Positions 1 to 10,576 of a DNA stretch of 64,000 nt are shown in pieces. Where the stretch lies: the NCBI RefSeq assembly GCF_001044395.1, contig NZ_JANU01000002.1:62001-126000 (forward strand), written 5' to 3'. Below the pieces are notes generated by a model. That model did no database searches, was not told where the DNA came from, and was given only the letters and a program-made list of their open reading frames with translations. How positions within the stretch are numbered: position 1 is the stretch's first letter; each line of letters opens with the position of its first letter. Made by a program: the position numbers and the translations under genes. The stretch is from Caenimonas sp. SL110 (GTDB lineage: Bacteria > Pseudomonadota > Gammaproteobacteria > Burkholderiales > Burkholderiaceae_C).

Positions 1-1012
1 CCGTCAATGACAAATTCCTGCGGGCCGCCGCATCGGGTCGACACCACCGGAACGCCGCAGGCCATCGCTTCGAGCGCGGCGATGCACAGGCCTTCCTGGT
101 GGGACGGCAGGGCGAACACATCGAGCGTCTGCATCAGGTGCGCCAGTTCCGTGCGCGAGAGCTGTGCGGGCAGCACAACCTGTTGCCCAATGCCGAGGCT
201 TTCAATGGCATCCAGGATCGGCTGGCTGGCAGCGTCTCCCATGAGGACCAGTGTGGCGTCGTGTCCTTGTTGCCGCAGCAGCGCCACGCTTTCCAGAAGA
301 AGGCCGATGTTCTTGCGTGGGTCGGTGAAGCGGCCCGCGAAGCCGATCCGGCCGACGGTGGCAGGCGCGGGCGAAAGCGAGAACAGCGTCGTGTCGACTG
401 GAACCGGCAGCAAGGTCGTCTGGAATGCCGTGCCGACAATCTCGGCCAGGCGCTGCGCGGTGTACTCGCTGAGCGACAGGACGTTGGCTGCGGTCAGCAG
501 GCGTTTTTCCAGTCGGCGGATCACCGGTCCGTTGACGCTTGCATCCAGGCATCGGCGCACCATCGGGAAGCCTTTGACGCGGTCCTTGCGGTCGCCGTCC
601 CAGTCGGTCGCGACCCAGGCGAGGTAGCGCCTGTCCGTTTGCTGGAAAGGCGTCGCAGCGAGCACGTTTCCAGAGACGGATATCTGCGCATCGCAACTGT
701 CCATCAACGCCTTCCACTGCGCCGTTGCTGCGTAATGAGTGAACTCCAGCTCGGGCAGCCACGCGCCGAAGGCATGCGTTTCAATGCCCGCGTAGGACTC
801 GGTGCGGCTGGAGCCGATGCCCCGCTGCCCGAGGCGATACAAGGGCACCGAGAGCTGCGGGTGTGTGCTGTAGGGCGCGTAATGCGCAAGGACGGGCTCC
901 ATGCCGTTGCGTGAGAGGCAATCCACCGCAAACCGGGTCATGGCATCCACGCCGCCCAATCCGGGGGCGGCAGTCGACACCAGGACCCTGGGTCGCGCAG
1001 CCGGTGCGTTGC

Positions 1013-1016
<4 letters not shown>
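1..1016 (-). CDS. Glycosyltransferase family 4 (GT-B), C-terminus beyond window
   Basis: The reverse frame is open from 1016 to the window edge, 338 codons, so the 3' end is missing. The start is taken as TTG at 1016, which overlaps the upstream stop codon as TTGA; no ATG or GTG lies earlier in the frame. A glycine-rich N-terminal turn ([12 protein letters not shown]) is followed near residue 225 by [12 protein letters not shown], the donor-binding half of GT-B enzymes. Near residue 306 comes the E-x7-E motif ([14 protein letters not shown]). Such enzymes transfer a nucleotide-activated sugar at the cytoplasmic face of the inner membrane. Cotranscription with two sugar-nucleotide synthases suggests it builds the same surface glycan, perhaps using xylose or fucose. 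Family is secure; donor and acceptor are unknown. Confidence 0.85.
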
Positions 1017-1972
<956 letters not shown>

Positions 1973-2033
1973 GGTGGGTGCCTGGGTGCCTGGTGTGGTC
2001 GGGGTACTGCGGTGCTGCTGTTGCTGCCGGCGG

Positions 2034-2993
2034 CTATCGGGCGGTTCCGGCCATGAAGTCCGCGTATGCCAGGGCAAGGCCGCGTTCAAGGTCGACTTGC
2101 GGTTGCCAGCCCAGCGCATGCAGTCGGGTGCTGTCGATGAGTTTTCGCGGTGCGCCGTCGGGGCGTGTGGCGTCGAATTCGACCTGGCCGGTGTAGCCCA
2201 CGACGCGCGCCACGGTGTGCGCCAGCTGCGCAATGCTCACGTCCGATCCGTAGCCGACGTTGAGCAGCGCCTGCATGGGGCGGGTGCTGGCCTTCCAGTC
2301 GTCGGGCGCGAGATTCATGACGTGCACAGACGCTGCGGCCATGTCGTCCACGTAGAGGAACTCGCGGCGCGGCGTGCCGGTGCCCCACACCGCAACGCTG
2401 GGCGCGGCGGCCAGCTTGGCTTCGTGGAAGCGGCGCAGCATGGCCGGCACGACGTGGCTGTTTTCAGGGTGGTAGTTGTCGCCGGGGCCGTAGAGGTTGG
2501 TCGGCATGACGCTGCGATAGTCGGTGCCGTATTGCCGGTTGTAGCTTTCGCACAACTTGATGCCCGCGATCTTGGCGACGGCGTACGGCTCGTTGGTGGG
2601 TTCGAGCGCGCCGGTGAGCAGGGCGTCTTCGGTCATCGGCTGCGGCGCGAGCTTGGGGTAGATGCAGCTGGACCCCAGAAACAGGAGCTTGTTCACGCCG
2701 TGGGTGTAGGCCGCGTGGATCACGTTGGCCTGCACCATCAGGTTGCTGTAGATGAATTCGGCCGGATAGGTGTTGTTGGCATGGATGCCGCCCACGCGCG
2801 CGGCTGCCAGATAGACCTGGTCGGGGCGTTCGGCCGCGAAGAAGTCCATGACGGCGCGTTGGTCGGTGAGGTCGAGTTCGGCGCGCGGCTTGACCACGAA
2901 GTTGCTCCGGCCTTGCGCCTTGAGCCTGCGCAAAATGGCGCTGCCGACCATCCCGTTGTGACCTGCTACAAAAATCTTGGGTTGGGATGTCAT
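2034..2993 (-). CDS. fcl: GDP-L-fucose synthase
   Basis: This 319-residue SDR epimerase/reductase begins [20 protein letters not shown]; GHxGMVGSA is diagnostic for the WcaG/Fcl family. The segment [19 protein letters not shown], then [10 protein letters not shown], supplies the Ser and the Tyr-x3-Lys catalytic residues. The product converts GDP-4-keto-6-deoxy-D-mannose to GDP-L-fucose with NADPH. It is first in a three-gene reverse-strand operon with the UDP-xylose synthase and a glycosyltransferase, so the glycan probably contains fucose and xylose. Its partner GDP-mannose 4,6-dehydratase (gmd), often adjacent, is not in this window. The start at 2993 lies 120 bp from the start of the divergent membrane protein. 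Confidence 0.92.
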   Translation of the reverse strand: MTSQPKIFVAGHNGMVGSAILRRLKAQGRSNFVVKPRAELDLTDQRAVMDFFAAERPDQVYLAAARVGGIHANNTYPAEFIYSNLMVQANVIHAAYTHGVNKLLFLGSSCIYPKLAPQPMTEDALLTGALEPTNEPYAVAKIAGIKLCESYNRQYGTDYRSVMPTNLYGPGDNYHPENSHVVPAMLRRFHEAKLAAAPSVAVWGTGTPRREFLYVDDMAAASVHVMNLAPDDWKASTRPMQALLNVGYGSDVSIAQLAHTVARVVGYTGQVEFDATRPDGAPRKLIDSTRLHALGWQPQVDLERGLALAYADFMAGTAR

Positions 2994-3112
2994 CGAATTT
3001 CACTTTATTACACTACCCGGCCTGCCGCAACGACGAGGCTTGGCAGGCGACTGATTGCCCCCAGTGTGGCGGATTCCCACAACACAAGCTCAAGCCGACT
3101 ATATTGCCAGCA

Positions 3113-4489
3113 ATGCCGCCAAACCCCGCACTGGTCCGCGCACTTGCCATCGCGCTGGTCGCCGCCGCCGTGCTGAATGGTCTGGGCTTCTATCTCAAGC
3201 GAGTCGGCTTGATGGATTACGACAAGTACCGCGGCTTCTGGTCGGTGCATTGCCATTTCGATGTCGATCATCCTTCGCTGGCAAGAGAGCGCCAGTGCGC
3301 TCACCACACAACGCCACCCGAGATCCTGGCGGCGCGCAATTGGCACGACGGCGATGACCACTATCGCCACGTTTATGAGGTGCCGCCTTCCCAGCGATGG
3401 TTGAAGCTTGCGAAGGATCTGTTTTTTGTCACGCTGGTGGGTCTGGGGGTTTGGTTCGCAACGCGATCGGGCGAGTTGCGCAGGCGCATCGCGCAGCCGG
3501 CGTTCGTGTTGTTCGTGTCGTATCTCTCGCTGCTGCTTGTGACATCCCTTCTGGTCAATGGCCTTGTGCCGGCTGCGGCGGGTTTCAGGTCGCTGTTTTT
3601 CGTGGGCGTTGCGCTGACTGCCGGCTGGCTGGTGCCACGCCTGCATGTGTTTGCAGTCGCTGCGGCGGCACTGATCGCGGTGGAACTCGCTGCCGTCCCG
3701 TTCGAGCTCTGGAGGGGCATCCACCTGTTTGGCCAGTGGTCGTTCCTGGACCTGGCTCGTCGGGCCTCGGGCACGCTGGTGCAGCCCAACAGCCTGGGCG
3801 TTTTTGCGGTTTGTTCGCTCGCGTTCTACTTCTGCTTTGCGCGCGGCAGGCGGGCGGTCGTCACGGCGCTGTTGTGCGCAACTGCGCTATTGCTGGTGCT
3901 GGCAAGCGGCTCCGGCACGGGCCTGGCGTGCTTTGTCGCCACAGCCTTGTTGATGGGCTGGCTGAAGATGCCCGGGCGCCTGCGCATTCCGGCTGCGGTG
4001 GCTGGGGTCCTGCTGGCGTTCGCGGCGGCGTTGGCGCTGCCTTCCATCACCGGCCGCATCGACATTTTTGATTCGCTCTGGGGACCGGAGGGCCGTGTCG
4101 AAGGCCTTGCCGTGGCGCTCTTTGATCGGGGCTGGGTGCAAACAGCGTTTGGCAGCGGCATCGGGATCAACACGAATTTCGTGCGCAATGTCCTGGATGC
4201 TGGCGGCCCTGTTGCGGCGGGGCTGGTTCCGGTTGTGGCGGCGCTGCCTTTCGATTCGACACTCACCGCGTTGCTCTTTCAGGGCGGACTCGCTGGCGCG
4301 GTGATGTTTTATGTCACGCTGCTGTGGGCATCGCGCCGCGACCCGGTGGCCATGCCGTTTTATGCGGCGGTCGCGATTTGCAGCCTGACGATGAATGTGA
4401 TGGAGCTGTTTCCCGTCAATGCGCTTTTGGGCCTGGCGCTGGCGCACAGTGCGGCGGCCGTCCGGTCACGAGGCACTGCGCCGGCATGA
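3113..4489 (+). CDS. O-antigen ligase/polymerase-like membrane protein (WaaL/Wzy type)
   Basis: This 458-residue protein has roughly ten hydrophobic segments and a large soluble loop after the first one, at about residues 30-90. The central part (ASGSGTGLACFVATALLMGW) matches the Wzy_C/O-antigen ligase fold, which joins polysaccharide repeat units or ligates them to lipid A-core at the periplasmic face. The ATG at 3113 is chosen because the earlier frame start at 2987 would overlap the divergent fcl gene and add 42 hydrophilic residues before the first membrane helix. The stop overlaps the flippase start (ATGA), consistent with a polymerase-flippase pair. Ligase and polymerase cannot be told apart from sequence alone. 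Confidence 0.75.
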   Translation: MPPNPALVRALAIALVAAAVLNGLGFYLKRVGLMDYDKYRGFWSVHCHFDVDHPSLARERQCAHHTTPPEILAARNWHDGDDHYRHVYEVPPSQRWLKLAKDLFFVTLVGLGVWFATRSGELRRRIAQPAFVLFVSYLSLLLVTSLLVNGLVPAAAGFRSLFFVGVALTAGWLVPRLHVFAVAAAALIAVELAAVPFELWRGIHLFGQWSFLDLARRASGTLVQPNSLGVFAVCSLAFYFCFARGRRAVVTALLCATALLLVLASGSGTGLACFVATALLMGWLKMPGRLRIPAAVAGVLLAFAAALALPSITGRIDIFDSLWGPEGRVEGLAVALFDRGWVQTAFGSGIGINTNFVRNVLDAGGPVAAGLVPVVAALPFDSTLTALLFQGGLAGAVMFYVTLLWASRRDPVAMPFYAAVAICSLTMNVMELFPVNALLGLALAHSAAAVRSRGTAPA

Positions 4490-6039
4490 CGGCCGAGCGC
4501 AGTCTTGTGCCTGCGCGGGCTGCGACGTTCGCGGTGGTTTCGCGCGTGCTCAGCATGGCGCTCGGCCTGCTGACGCTGCCTTTTCTGATTCGCTATCTGG
4601 GCGGCGATGGCTTTGCGGCGTGGGCCCTGCTGCTGGCAGTGGCTGCGGGTTGTTCGCTGTTCGAGATCGGGCTGGGCCTGCCTTCAACGCTGCTGCGTTT
4701 TTTGAACGGACCCCGGCATAGTCGCAATCCCCAGGAGCTGCGGCGGCTGTTCGGATCGTTCTGGGTCCTGCTTGCGATTTCGATGTTGCTGGGGGCGCTG
4801 GTCGTCATCGGCATCGCCGGGCCTTTTGCGCACTGGCTCGGCATTCCCGCGAGCCCGCTGTTCGCACCTCATGAGCTGGTTTATGTCGTCTTTGTCGCGG
4901 TCGCCCTGCGGGCATTCCTGCAGACGTCGACCCTGGCCTTGATCGCCGACGAGCGGTTTGCGCTGGCGTCGGGCGTCTCGATGGCCATCCCGCTCGGCTC
5001 CAATATTGCTGCCATCCTGGCGGCCCAGCAGACGGGGCGCCTGGACCTGACGCTGCTGGCGTTCTGGGGTGCGCAGCTGGCGGTGCTGGTGGTCGTCTTC
5101 GTCCGTGCGCGCGCCCTGGCAACGCCGATGTTCACCAGGGCCGCATTTTCCGCGTCACGGATGCGGGAGATCGCCATCTATTCCATCGCGAACCAGATGG
5201 ATGGATGGGCGCACTTCATCAACTTCCAGTTCGACAAGTTCATCGTGGCAGGTCTTGTCGGCCTGTGGGGTGTGGCGCCTTATGAGGTTGCCAACCGGGC
5301 CGTGGCGGCGCTGCGCAGTGTGCCGGCCAGCGGCGCGGAGACCTTGCTGCCCACAGCCATTGCGCAGGGCCTTCAGGGCGATCATGCGTGGGGCTGGTAC
5401 CTGACGAGCACGCGTGTTGTTGCCTACGGTGTCTGCCTGTTCCTGCTGGCGCCCCTGGCGGTTTCGCCCGTCTTCCTGTACGCCTGGACCGGCGAGATGG
5501 GTTACGTGGCGCGTGGTGTTTTTGTTGCGCTGTGCCTGGGGGCCGTCACCAGTGTGCTGGCGCTTCCGGCCGCCACGATGGCGCAGGCCGCGCGTCGGCC
5601 GGACTTCCAGGCGCGCGCGGCCTTGCTGTCCATTGCGCTGAACGTGCCGCTCAGCCTGTACCTGGTGCTCAACTGGGGGTTGCTGGGCGCGGCGATCGGC
5701 ACGGCCACGGCCATGTCGGCCAGTGCGATCCGGCTGGTGGGCTCGGTGCATCTGCACTTTGGCCGTCCGCTGCGCGAAACCCTCATCCTGCTGTCCGGGT
5801 TCTGGCCGCTGGTGCTGGTCTGCCTGTGCTGGGGTGGGGTGACCTGGTGGGCTTTCGACGCGTGGTTTGGCACGCTGGACAGGGCGAGCCGCTTCGCCCG
5901 CGCCACGCGCATCCATCCGGGCATGGTGGCCGTGCTGTCTTATGGCGCGCTCGTGACCGCATTGATCGCCATCGAGTTCATGCGCGGACGGATATCCCGG
6001 GAGCATCGGGAGGCTGTCCGCCGCCTGCTGTTGCCATGA
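4486..6039 (+). CDS. Oligosaccharide flippase, Wzx/MATE-like
   Basis: This 517-residue, strongly hydrophobic protein has about twelve to fourteen membrane segments. The N-terminal pattern (RVLSMALGLLTLPFLIRYLG followed by a short loop and another helix) is typical of the polysaccharide-export branch of the MOP superfamily. It should flip undecaprenyl-linked repeat units across the inner membrane for the neighbouring polymerase-like protein. The ATG at 4486 overlaps the previous stop, and its product lines up with the family start; the frame upstream is shadow. A hairpin at 6057-6077 lies 18 bp after the stop, before the next glycosyltransferase. Confidence 0.85.
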   Translation: MTAERSLVPARAATFAVVSRVLSMALGLLTLPFLIRYLGGDGFAAWALLLAVAAGCSLFEIGLGLPSTLLRFLNGPRHSRNPQELRRLFGSFWVLLAISMLLGALVVIGIAGPFAHWLGIPASPLFAPHELVYVVFVAVALRAFLQTSTLALIADERFALASGVSMAIPLGSNIAAILAAQQTGRLDLTLLAFWGAQLAVLVVVFVRARALATPMFTRAAFSASRMREIAIYSIANQMDGWAHFINFQFDKFIVAGLVGLWGVAPYEVANRAVAALRSVPASGAETLLPTAIAQGLQGDHAWGWYLTSTRVVAYGVCLFLLAPLAVSPVFLYAWTGEMGYVARGVFVALCLGAVTSVLALPAATMAQAARRPDFQARAALLSIALNVPLSLYLVLNWGLLGAAIGTATAMSASAIRLVGSVHLHFGRPLRETLILLSGFWPLVLVCLCWGGVTWWAFDAWFGTLDRASRFARATRIHPGMVAVLSYGALVTALIAIEFMRGRISREHREAVRRLLLP

Positions 6040-6056
6040 GCCTTTTGGCTTGAGGG

Positions 6057-6077
6057 GGGTACCGTTCTGCGGTACCC
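6057..6077. other. Perfect 8-bp inverted repeat between flippase and glycosyltransferase genes
   Basis: GGGTACCG and CGGTACCC are separated by the five bases TTCTG. There is no T-tract, so it is not an ordinary intrinsic terminator. It may attenuate, protect the flippase mRNA 3' end or act in the 5' leader of the following glycosyltransferase, whose start is unusual. Confidence 0.6.
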
Positions 6078-6110
6078 TGCAAGCTGTTTGCCCGGCCGCT
6101 GGAGCTTTCG

Positions 6111-7151
6111 ATCAACCCCGCCATTACCGTACTTGTCTGCACCCGCGACCGACCGGTGGAGCTCGACCGCTGCCTGGCGTCGGTGCGGTGCCAGGACTTT
6201 GATGACTTCGAGGTACTGGTGGTCGACAGCGCCTCGCTGGGCGCAGAGGCGCGCGACATTGCGCAGCGCTGGGGCGCCCGCTACATCCGGGAACCGCTGC
6301 CAGGGGTCAGCCGGGCCCGCAACCGTGGCGTGGGAGCGAGCCAGGCACCGTTGATCGCGATGATCGACGACGAGGCGGTGGCCGATCCCTCATGGCTGAC
6401 CCAGCTGCTGCGCGAGTTCGCGGACCCGCAGGTCATGGCAGTCGCAGGCAGGATCAAGGCGTTCGAGCCATCCACGGATGAAGAGCGCATTTGCGCTGTG
6501 CTCGGCGGCGCGGATGGCGGGCTGGAGCGCCAGGTGCTGGACCGCTCATGCCCCCAGTGGTTCGAACGCGCCTGTTTCGGCGGTGTGGGTTGCGGTGCCA
6601 ACCTCGCCTTCCGGCGCGAGGCGTTCGCGGTCTGGCCCGGTTTCTGCGAATCGCTGGGCGCGGGCGCCCGCATTGTCGGGGGCGAGGAGCATTACGCATT
6701 CTTTGGCGTGGTCGAGCGCGGATACAGCGTGGTGTATTCGCCCACCGCTGTCGTGAGCCACCCTGTGCCCACGTCGATGCAGGCCCTGCAGCAACGGCAT
6801 CTGCGCTATCTGTCGGCCTCGGTCGGCTACATCGCACTGCTCTTTGCGCAGCAGCCGCTCTACAGGCGCAAGGTCGCAACGTATCTGGTCGAGGCCCTGC
6901 GGGGTACGCCCAGAACGTGGCGGTCTGGCGGGGCCGCCCCGCGTGTTCGTCTTGCGCCGCGCTGGAAGTCGGCCCTGGCCGTCTTGTCGGGGCTGCGGAG
7001 TTTTCTGCTCGACCGCCTGGACCGGTCGGCACCGCCGCTGAAGCCGGGCGGAGCGCGGCCGGCGGTGTCTCCTGCAGCCAGCAGCAACGCCGACCCTCAT
7101 GAACCAGTGGACCGTCGGCGTTCCGACGTGGCAACGATCAAAGGCGCTTGA
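6111..7151 (+). CDS. Glycosyltransferase family 2, apparent non-canonical start codon
   Basis: This GT-A glycosyltransferase opens with the donor-binding strand INPAITVLVCTRDRPVELDR, followed by VLVVDS and the acidic motif IAMIDDEAVADPSW. The C-terminal half has the acceptor-side helix found in family 2 enzymes. The frame is open from 6054, but it holds no ATG, GTG or TTG before GTG at 6156, which would delete the first beta strand. ATC at 6111 sits six bases after a GGAG Shine-Dalgarno element (6101-6104) and is my preferred start, giving 346 residues; CTG at 6099 is an alternative. The stop overlaps the deacetylase start (TTGA). It probably extends the glycan made by the neighbouring genes. 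Confidence 0.75.
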   Translation: MNPAITVLVCTRDRPVELDRCLASVRCQDFDDFEVLVVDSASLGAEARDIAQRWGARYIREPLPGVSRARNRGVGASQAPLIAMIDDEAVADPSWLTQLLREFADPQVMAVAGRIKAFEPSTDEERICAVLGGADGGLERQVLDRSCPQWFERACFGGVGCGANLAFRREAFAVWPGFCESLGAGARIVGGEEHYAFFGVVERGYSVVYSPTAVVSHPVPTSMQALQQRHLRYLSASVGYIALLFAQQPLYRRKVATYLVEALRGTPRTWRSGGAAPRVRLAPRWKSALAVLSGLRSFLLDRLDRSAPPLKPGGARPAVSPAASSNADPHEPVDRRRSDVATIKGA

Positions 7152-7933
7152 GCGTGTTGCACGCGCTGGGCGGTCACGCTGCTTGCCTGGTCGCGCTGCA
7201 CAGCTTGTCGCAGCCGCAGACGCCTCGGGAAGCAAGGTTCTATCTGCCGGCTCCACGCTTGCGCCAGTTTTTGCGCACGGCCGGTTGGCTGGGCATGCGG
7301 CACGCGCATCCCGATGCCTTCCTGGCGGGCAAGCTGCCGCGCAGGAGTCTCATCCTGACGTTCGACGATTGCTACGACGATCTGCATCAGGAGCTATTGC
7401 CGATCATGCGCGAGGAGGGCTTCTCGCCGCTGCTGTTTGCGGTGGCCGGCCAGCTCGGTGGCTCCAATGTCTGGGACCAGGAAACGGGCATGCGGCCCCG
7501 GTCGCTCATGACGGTGGCGCAGCTTCGGGAGATGCAGCAGGCCGGGGCCGTGATCGGCGCGCATTCGGTGTCGCATGCGGCGCTGCCCACGCTTGGCGTT
7601 GACGCGATCACGCGCGAGGTGCAAGACTCCAAGTCGCGCCTTGAAGACGCCCTGGGCAGCCGCGTTGACTGGTTTGCCTATCCCTATGGCGAAGTCGATA
7701 GCCGGGTGCGTGCGGCTGTTGAAGAGGCCGGCTTCAAGGCCGCCGTGACGCTGGCGCCCGGGCTCGATACGGGCGGCGACAGGCTCGGCATCCGGCGCGT
7801 GGAGTTGACCTCGAACGACACCTTGCCCGACATGGTGAGCAAGGTGCTGACCGGCAAGGACATCCGGCGGGGCCTGCAGCGCAGGGCGCGTGCGCAGTGG
7901 CTCAGGCTGTCCGGCCGCGCATCAACCTCTTGA
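7148..7933 (+). CDS. Polysaccharide deacetylase (NodB/CE4 family)
   Basis: This 261-residue protein has the NodB-homology motifs in order: LILTFDDCYDD (catalytic Asp and metal Asp), IGAHSVSHA (the H-x3-H metal ligands) and FAYPYGEVD. CE4 enzymes remove N- or O-acetyl groups from carbohydrates using a divalent metal. No clear signal peptide is visible, so it may act on lipid-linked precursor in the cytoplasm, or its start may be elsewhere. The TTG start at 7148 overlaps the upstream stop, implying coupling with the glycosyltransferase. Its last 32 bases overlap the convergent gene ending at 7902. Confidence 0.82.
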   Translation: MSVLHALGGHAACLVALHSLSQPQTPREARFYLPAPRLRQFLRTAGWLGMRHAHPDAFLAGKLPRRSLILTFDDCYDDLHQELLPIMREEGFSPLLFAVAGQLGGSNVWDQETGMRPRSLMTVAQLREMQQAGAVIGAHSVSHAALPTLGVDAITREVQDSKSRLEDALGSRVDWFAYPYGEVDSRVRAAVEEAGFKAAVTLAPGLDTGGDRLGIRRVELTSNDTLPDMVSKVLTGKDIRRGLQRRARAQWLRLSGRASTS

Positions 7934-8813
7934 GCGGCCGGGCACGGCTGCGAAGCGCCCGATACAGCCGCCACGCCAGCGGGTGACGATAGCGCCAGGT
8001 CGCTGATCTGGTTTGCCGTTGCAGGTGCGCGTCGTTCAGGCCGTTCGAGCGCATGTAGTGGTCGAACCATGCAAAGAAGTATTCCCGCACCGCCTCCTGC
8101 TTCTCGTCTTGCAGCAGGCGAGCCGACATGGACCGGGAGTGGATGCGGTATCGGTCCCAGCATTGGTCCGTGACGTGCACGGGATAGCGCATGAAGATTC
8201 GGGAAAGAAAGGCGATGTCTTCCCAGGCCGAGTTGTCGCCGCTGAATTCCTCGGCAAAGCCGCCAACGGCGCGGGCGGCATCCACCCGGATCATCAGGTT
8301 GGACGGGCAGGGCGAGCCGCAGGGGCCGAATGGGTAGGTCAGCCGCCTGAGTTCGGGTGGGGCATAGGTTTTGGGTCCAGGCGCCAGAGTGGGTGTCGAG
8401 TCGGGCTCGGGGTCGTCCGGGTTCCAGCTGCGCCAGTACTCGCTCGGCCCCATGAGCATGGCGGCTTGCGGATGCTGGTCCAGCAGCTCGACCTGCCGAG
8501 CCAGTTTGTCCGAATGCCACACATCGTCTGCGTCGAGCAGGGCGATGTATGGGCCGCGCGCCTCTTGCAGGCCGAGGTTGCGGCTGGCGGGCAGGCCGCG
8601 ATTGATGCGTCCTTCATGCGAGAGCACGCGAACACGCAGCGGGTCGGATGCGCGTGCGCGCTCGATGATGCCGGTGCTCGCATCGGTCGATCCGTCATCG
8701 ATCAGCAGCAGCTCCCAGGCATCGAATGTCTGCGCCTTCACGCTCGCTATCGTTTCTTCGAGGAAGGGCGCGGCGTTGAAAACCGGAACGATGATGGACA
8801 CGCGTGGGTTCAT
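7902..8813 (-). CDS. Glycosyltransferase family 2
   Basis: This 303-residue GT-A enzyme starts MNPRVSIIVPVFNAAPFLEE, then has LLLIDDGSTDAS (nucleotide binding) and ALLDADDVWHSDKLARQVE (the DxD-type metal motif). ATG at 8813 is chosen because it puts the canonical SIIVPVFN strand at the N-terminus and overlaps the stop of the upstream gene by 4 bp (8810-8813). It is the last gene of a three-gene reverse-strand operon with a methyltransferase-glycosyltransferase fusion and an ABC exporter. It converges on the deacetylase gene with a 32-bp overlap. The sugar specificity is not predictable. Confidence 0.88.
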   Translation of the reverse strand: MNPRVSIIVPVFNAAPFLEETIASVKAQTFDAWELLLIDDGSTDASTGIIERARASDPLRVRVLSHEGRINRGLPASRNLGLQEARGPYIALLDADDVWHSDKLARQVELLDQHPQAAMLMGPSEYWRSWNPDDPEPDSTPTLAPGPKTYAPPELRRLTYPFGPCGSPCPSNLMIRVDAARAVGGFAEEFSGDNSAWEDIAFLSRIFMRYPVHVTDQCWDRYRIHSRSMSARLLQDEKQEAVREYFFAWFDHYMRSNGLNDAHLQRQTRSATWRYRHPLAWRLYRALRSRARPLKRLMRGRTA

Positions 8814-10573
8814 TGCAGGCTGCGCGGCGTGTGGGTGTCTGGTTTGAACAGTCGTGCGAATTCGCTCCAGCGGCCGGCTTCGCGAAGCGCGCCGTGCAGC
8901 GCGAACAGCGCGACCTTCGCCGACTGGAGCTGCTGCTCGCGGCGGGCCGCCTTGTCCGATGAGGCGACGAGCCTTGCAGCCAGCATCAGCGCGTCGATGG
9001 ACCATCCGGTCAGGCGCGGAAAGTTCGACGCCGCCGCCGACATCCTGCGTTTCCAGGGCGGGGCGGCCAGCAGCTTGCCGAACGTAGGGCGCACACCGAT
9101 GAGTTCGGGGTGCTTGCGATGCAGGCGCACCAGCGCCGCGCCGCCTTCGATCCAGTCGTGGCGCATCTGCACGGCGCCCTTTTGCCATGCGTGCGATGTC
9201 TGCGCGTCGGGCGCAAACACAAAGCGGACTGCGCTGCGCCACAGGCGCAGGCCCAGTTCCTCGTCGAACCTGCGCCGCGCGAAGTTGGCTGTGTCGAATC
9301 CGCCGACTGACGCAAACAGCTCGCGTGAGAGCGAGGTGTTGGGCATCAGCACGGCATCGCCCGGCCAGATGGGTGTCGGGTCGTTCATCAGGCGGCTGAA
9401 CTTCACATCGAAGCTGGCGGCCAGCTGGCTGGAAGAGAAATCTTCGCCCGGTCCCGATGCGAGGATCGGGCCGAAGACGACGCTCGCGTCGCTGCGTTGC
9501 GCATGCGCGGCAAGGTGAGCGGACAGCAGCGTCGGTGGGCAGTGCATGTCATCGTCGATGAACAGCACGATGCGCCCGGTGGCGGCCCGCACGCCCGCAT
9601 TCATGGATGTGGCCTGCCCCAGATTTTCTGGTTGCTCCACCACGGTGAGCCGGCAGGCGGTGTTCAGGCCCTTCAGCATAGCCCCGGTGCCATCGGTGGA
9701 GCCATCGACGACGACGACGATTTCATGGCGATGCGCATCCAGGTCTTGTGCGCATAGCGATGTGATGCATTTCGCCAGGGCATGACTGCGGTTGTAGGTC
9801 GGTATCACCACCGAGATGTCCACGGGCTTGCGCTCGGGGTCTGCCTTCACCGCGCGGATCGTGATGAGCATTGGAAACGCGTCGTCCACATGATTGAGTT
9901 CGCGCGTCGACAGCTCTTGCGCCGCCATGCCCGCAAGGAATGCGATGCAGGTCAGGACATTGCCATGACCTTGCACGCTGACCTGGCCGGGCCCAAAAAC
10001 TTCCGTGAACAGCCGTTCGGCCGAGGCAGGTGTCATGCGCCACTGGTCTGCCTTGCTGTCCGGGTCGATCCGGCTGACCGCAGGAATCGTGGCGAGCAGC
10101 ACGCCCCCGGGCTTGAGCATGCGGTGCGCGTGGTGCAGGGCGCCGCGCAGGTCGTGGATCAGGTGCAGCGTCTGGGTGAGCACGAAGCAATCCATCGCGT
10201 CGGATGGCAGTGCATCTGCAGCGGCGAGGTCGGCGACCAGCGTTGCCAGCGGATTGGCCGCGGCTATGTCGAGCACGTCGGAGCGGGTGACTGCGGTGCC
10301 GAACCTCTGCGTGTATGCCGGGCTTTGCACCTCCAGCACCCGGCCTGTGATATCGCTTCGGTGCTGCGCCAGGAAGCGCTCGATGTAGAAGCGATCGACG
10401 GCGTTGCCGCGGTCAAAGCCCCAGATCGGGCTGATCGGTGTCGTGCGGCGAAGCGTGCCCATGAAGGCGGGGCGGATCACGCGGCGTATCCGGTGCCGGG
10501 TGCTCACGCTGAAGGTGCGCCGAATCCATTGGCGAATCCATTGGCGAAGAGGTTGCATGGACGGAGAGGGCAC
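8810..10573 (-). CDS. Bifunctional SAM methyltransferase-glycosyltransferase family 2 fusion
   Basis: This 587-residue protein has two parts. Residues about 60-245 resemble a class I methyltransferase: GRVLEVQSPAYTQRFG, DVLDIAAANPLATLV, CFVLTQTLHLIHDL and HRMLKPGGVLLATIPAVS follow the order of methyltransferase motifs. From about residue 252 a GT2 domain begins (ISVVIPTYNRSHALAKCI), with EIVVVVDGSTDGT and VLFIDDDMHCPP. It could both methylate and extend a glycan. The first SAM motif is degenerate compared with GxGxG, so the methyltransferase may act on lipid-linked sugar or be weakened. A 12-bp tandem duplication (10521-10544) encodes a repeated IRQW near the N-terminus. Confidence 0.83.
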   Translation of the reverse strand: MPSPSMQPLRQWIRQWIRRTFSVSTRHRIRRVIRPAFMGTLRRTTPISPIWGFDRGNAVDRFYIERFLAQHRSDITGRVLEVQSPAYTQRFGTAVTRSDVLDIAAANPLATLVADLAAADALPSDAMDCFVLTQTLHLIHDLRGALHHAHRMLKPGGVLLATIPAVSRIDPDSKADQWRMTPASAERLFTEVFGPGQVSVQGHGNVLTCIAFLAGMAAQELSTRELNHVDDAFPMLITIRAVKADPERKPVDISVVIPTYNRSHALAKCITSLCAQDLDAHRHEIVVVVDGSTDGTGAMLKGLNTACRLTVVEQPENLGQATSMNAGVRAATGRIVLFIDDDMHCPPTLLSAHLAAHAQRSDASVVFGPILASGPGEDFSSSQLAASFDVKFSRLMNDPTPIWPGDAVLMPNTSLSRELFASVGGFDTANFARRRFDEELGLRLWRSAVRFVFAPDAQTSHAWQKGAVQMRHDWIEGGAALVRLHRKHPELIGVRPTFGKLLAAPPWKRRMSAAASNFPRLTGWSIDALMLAARLVASSDKAARREQQLQSAKVALFALHGALREAGRWSEFARLFKPDTHTPRSLQ

Positions 10574-10576
10574 GGG

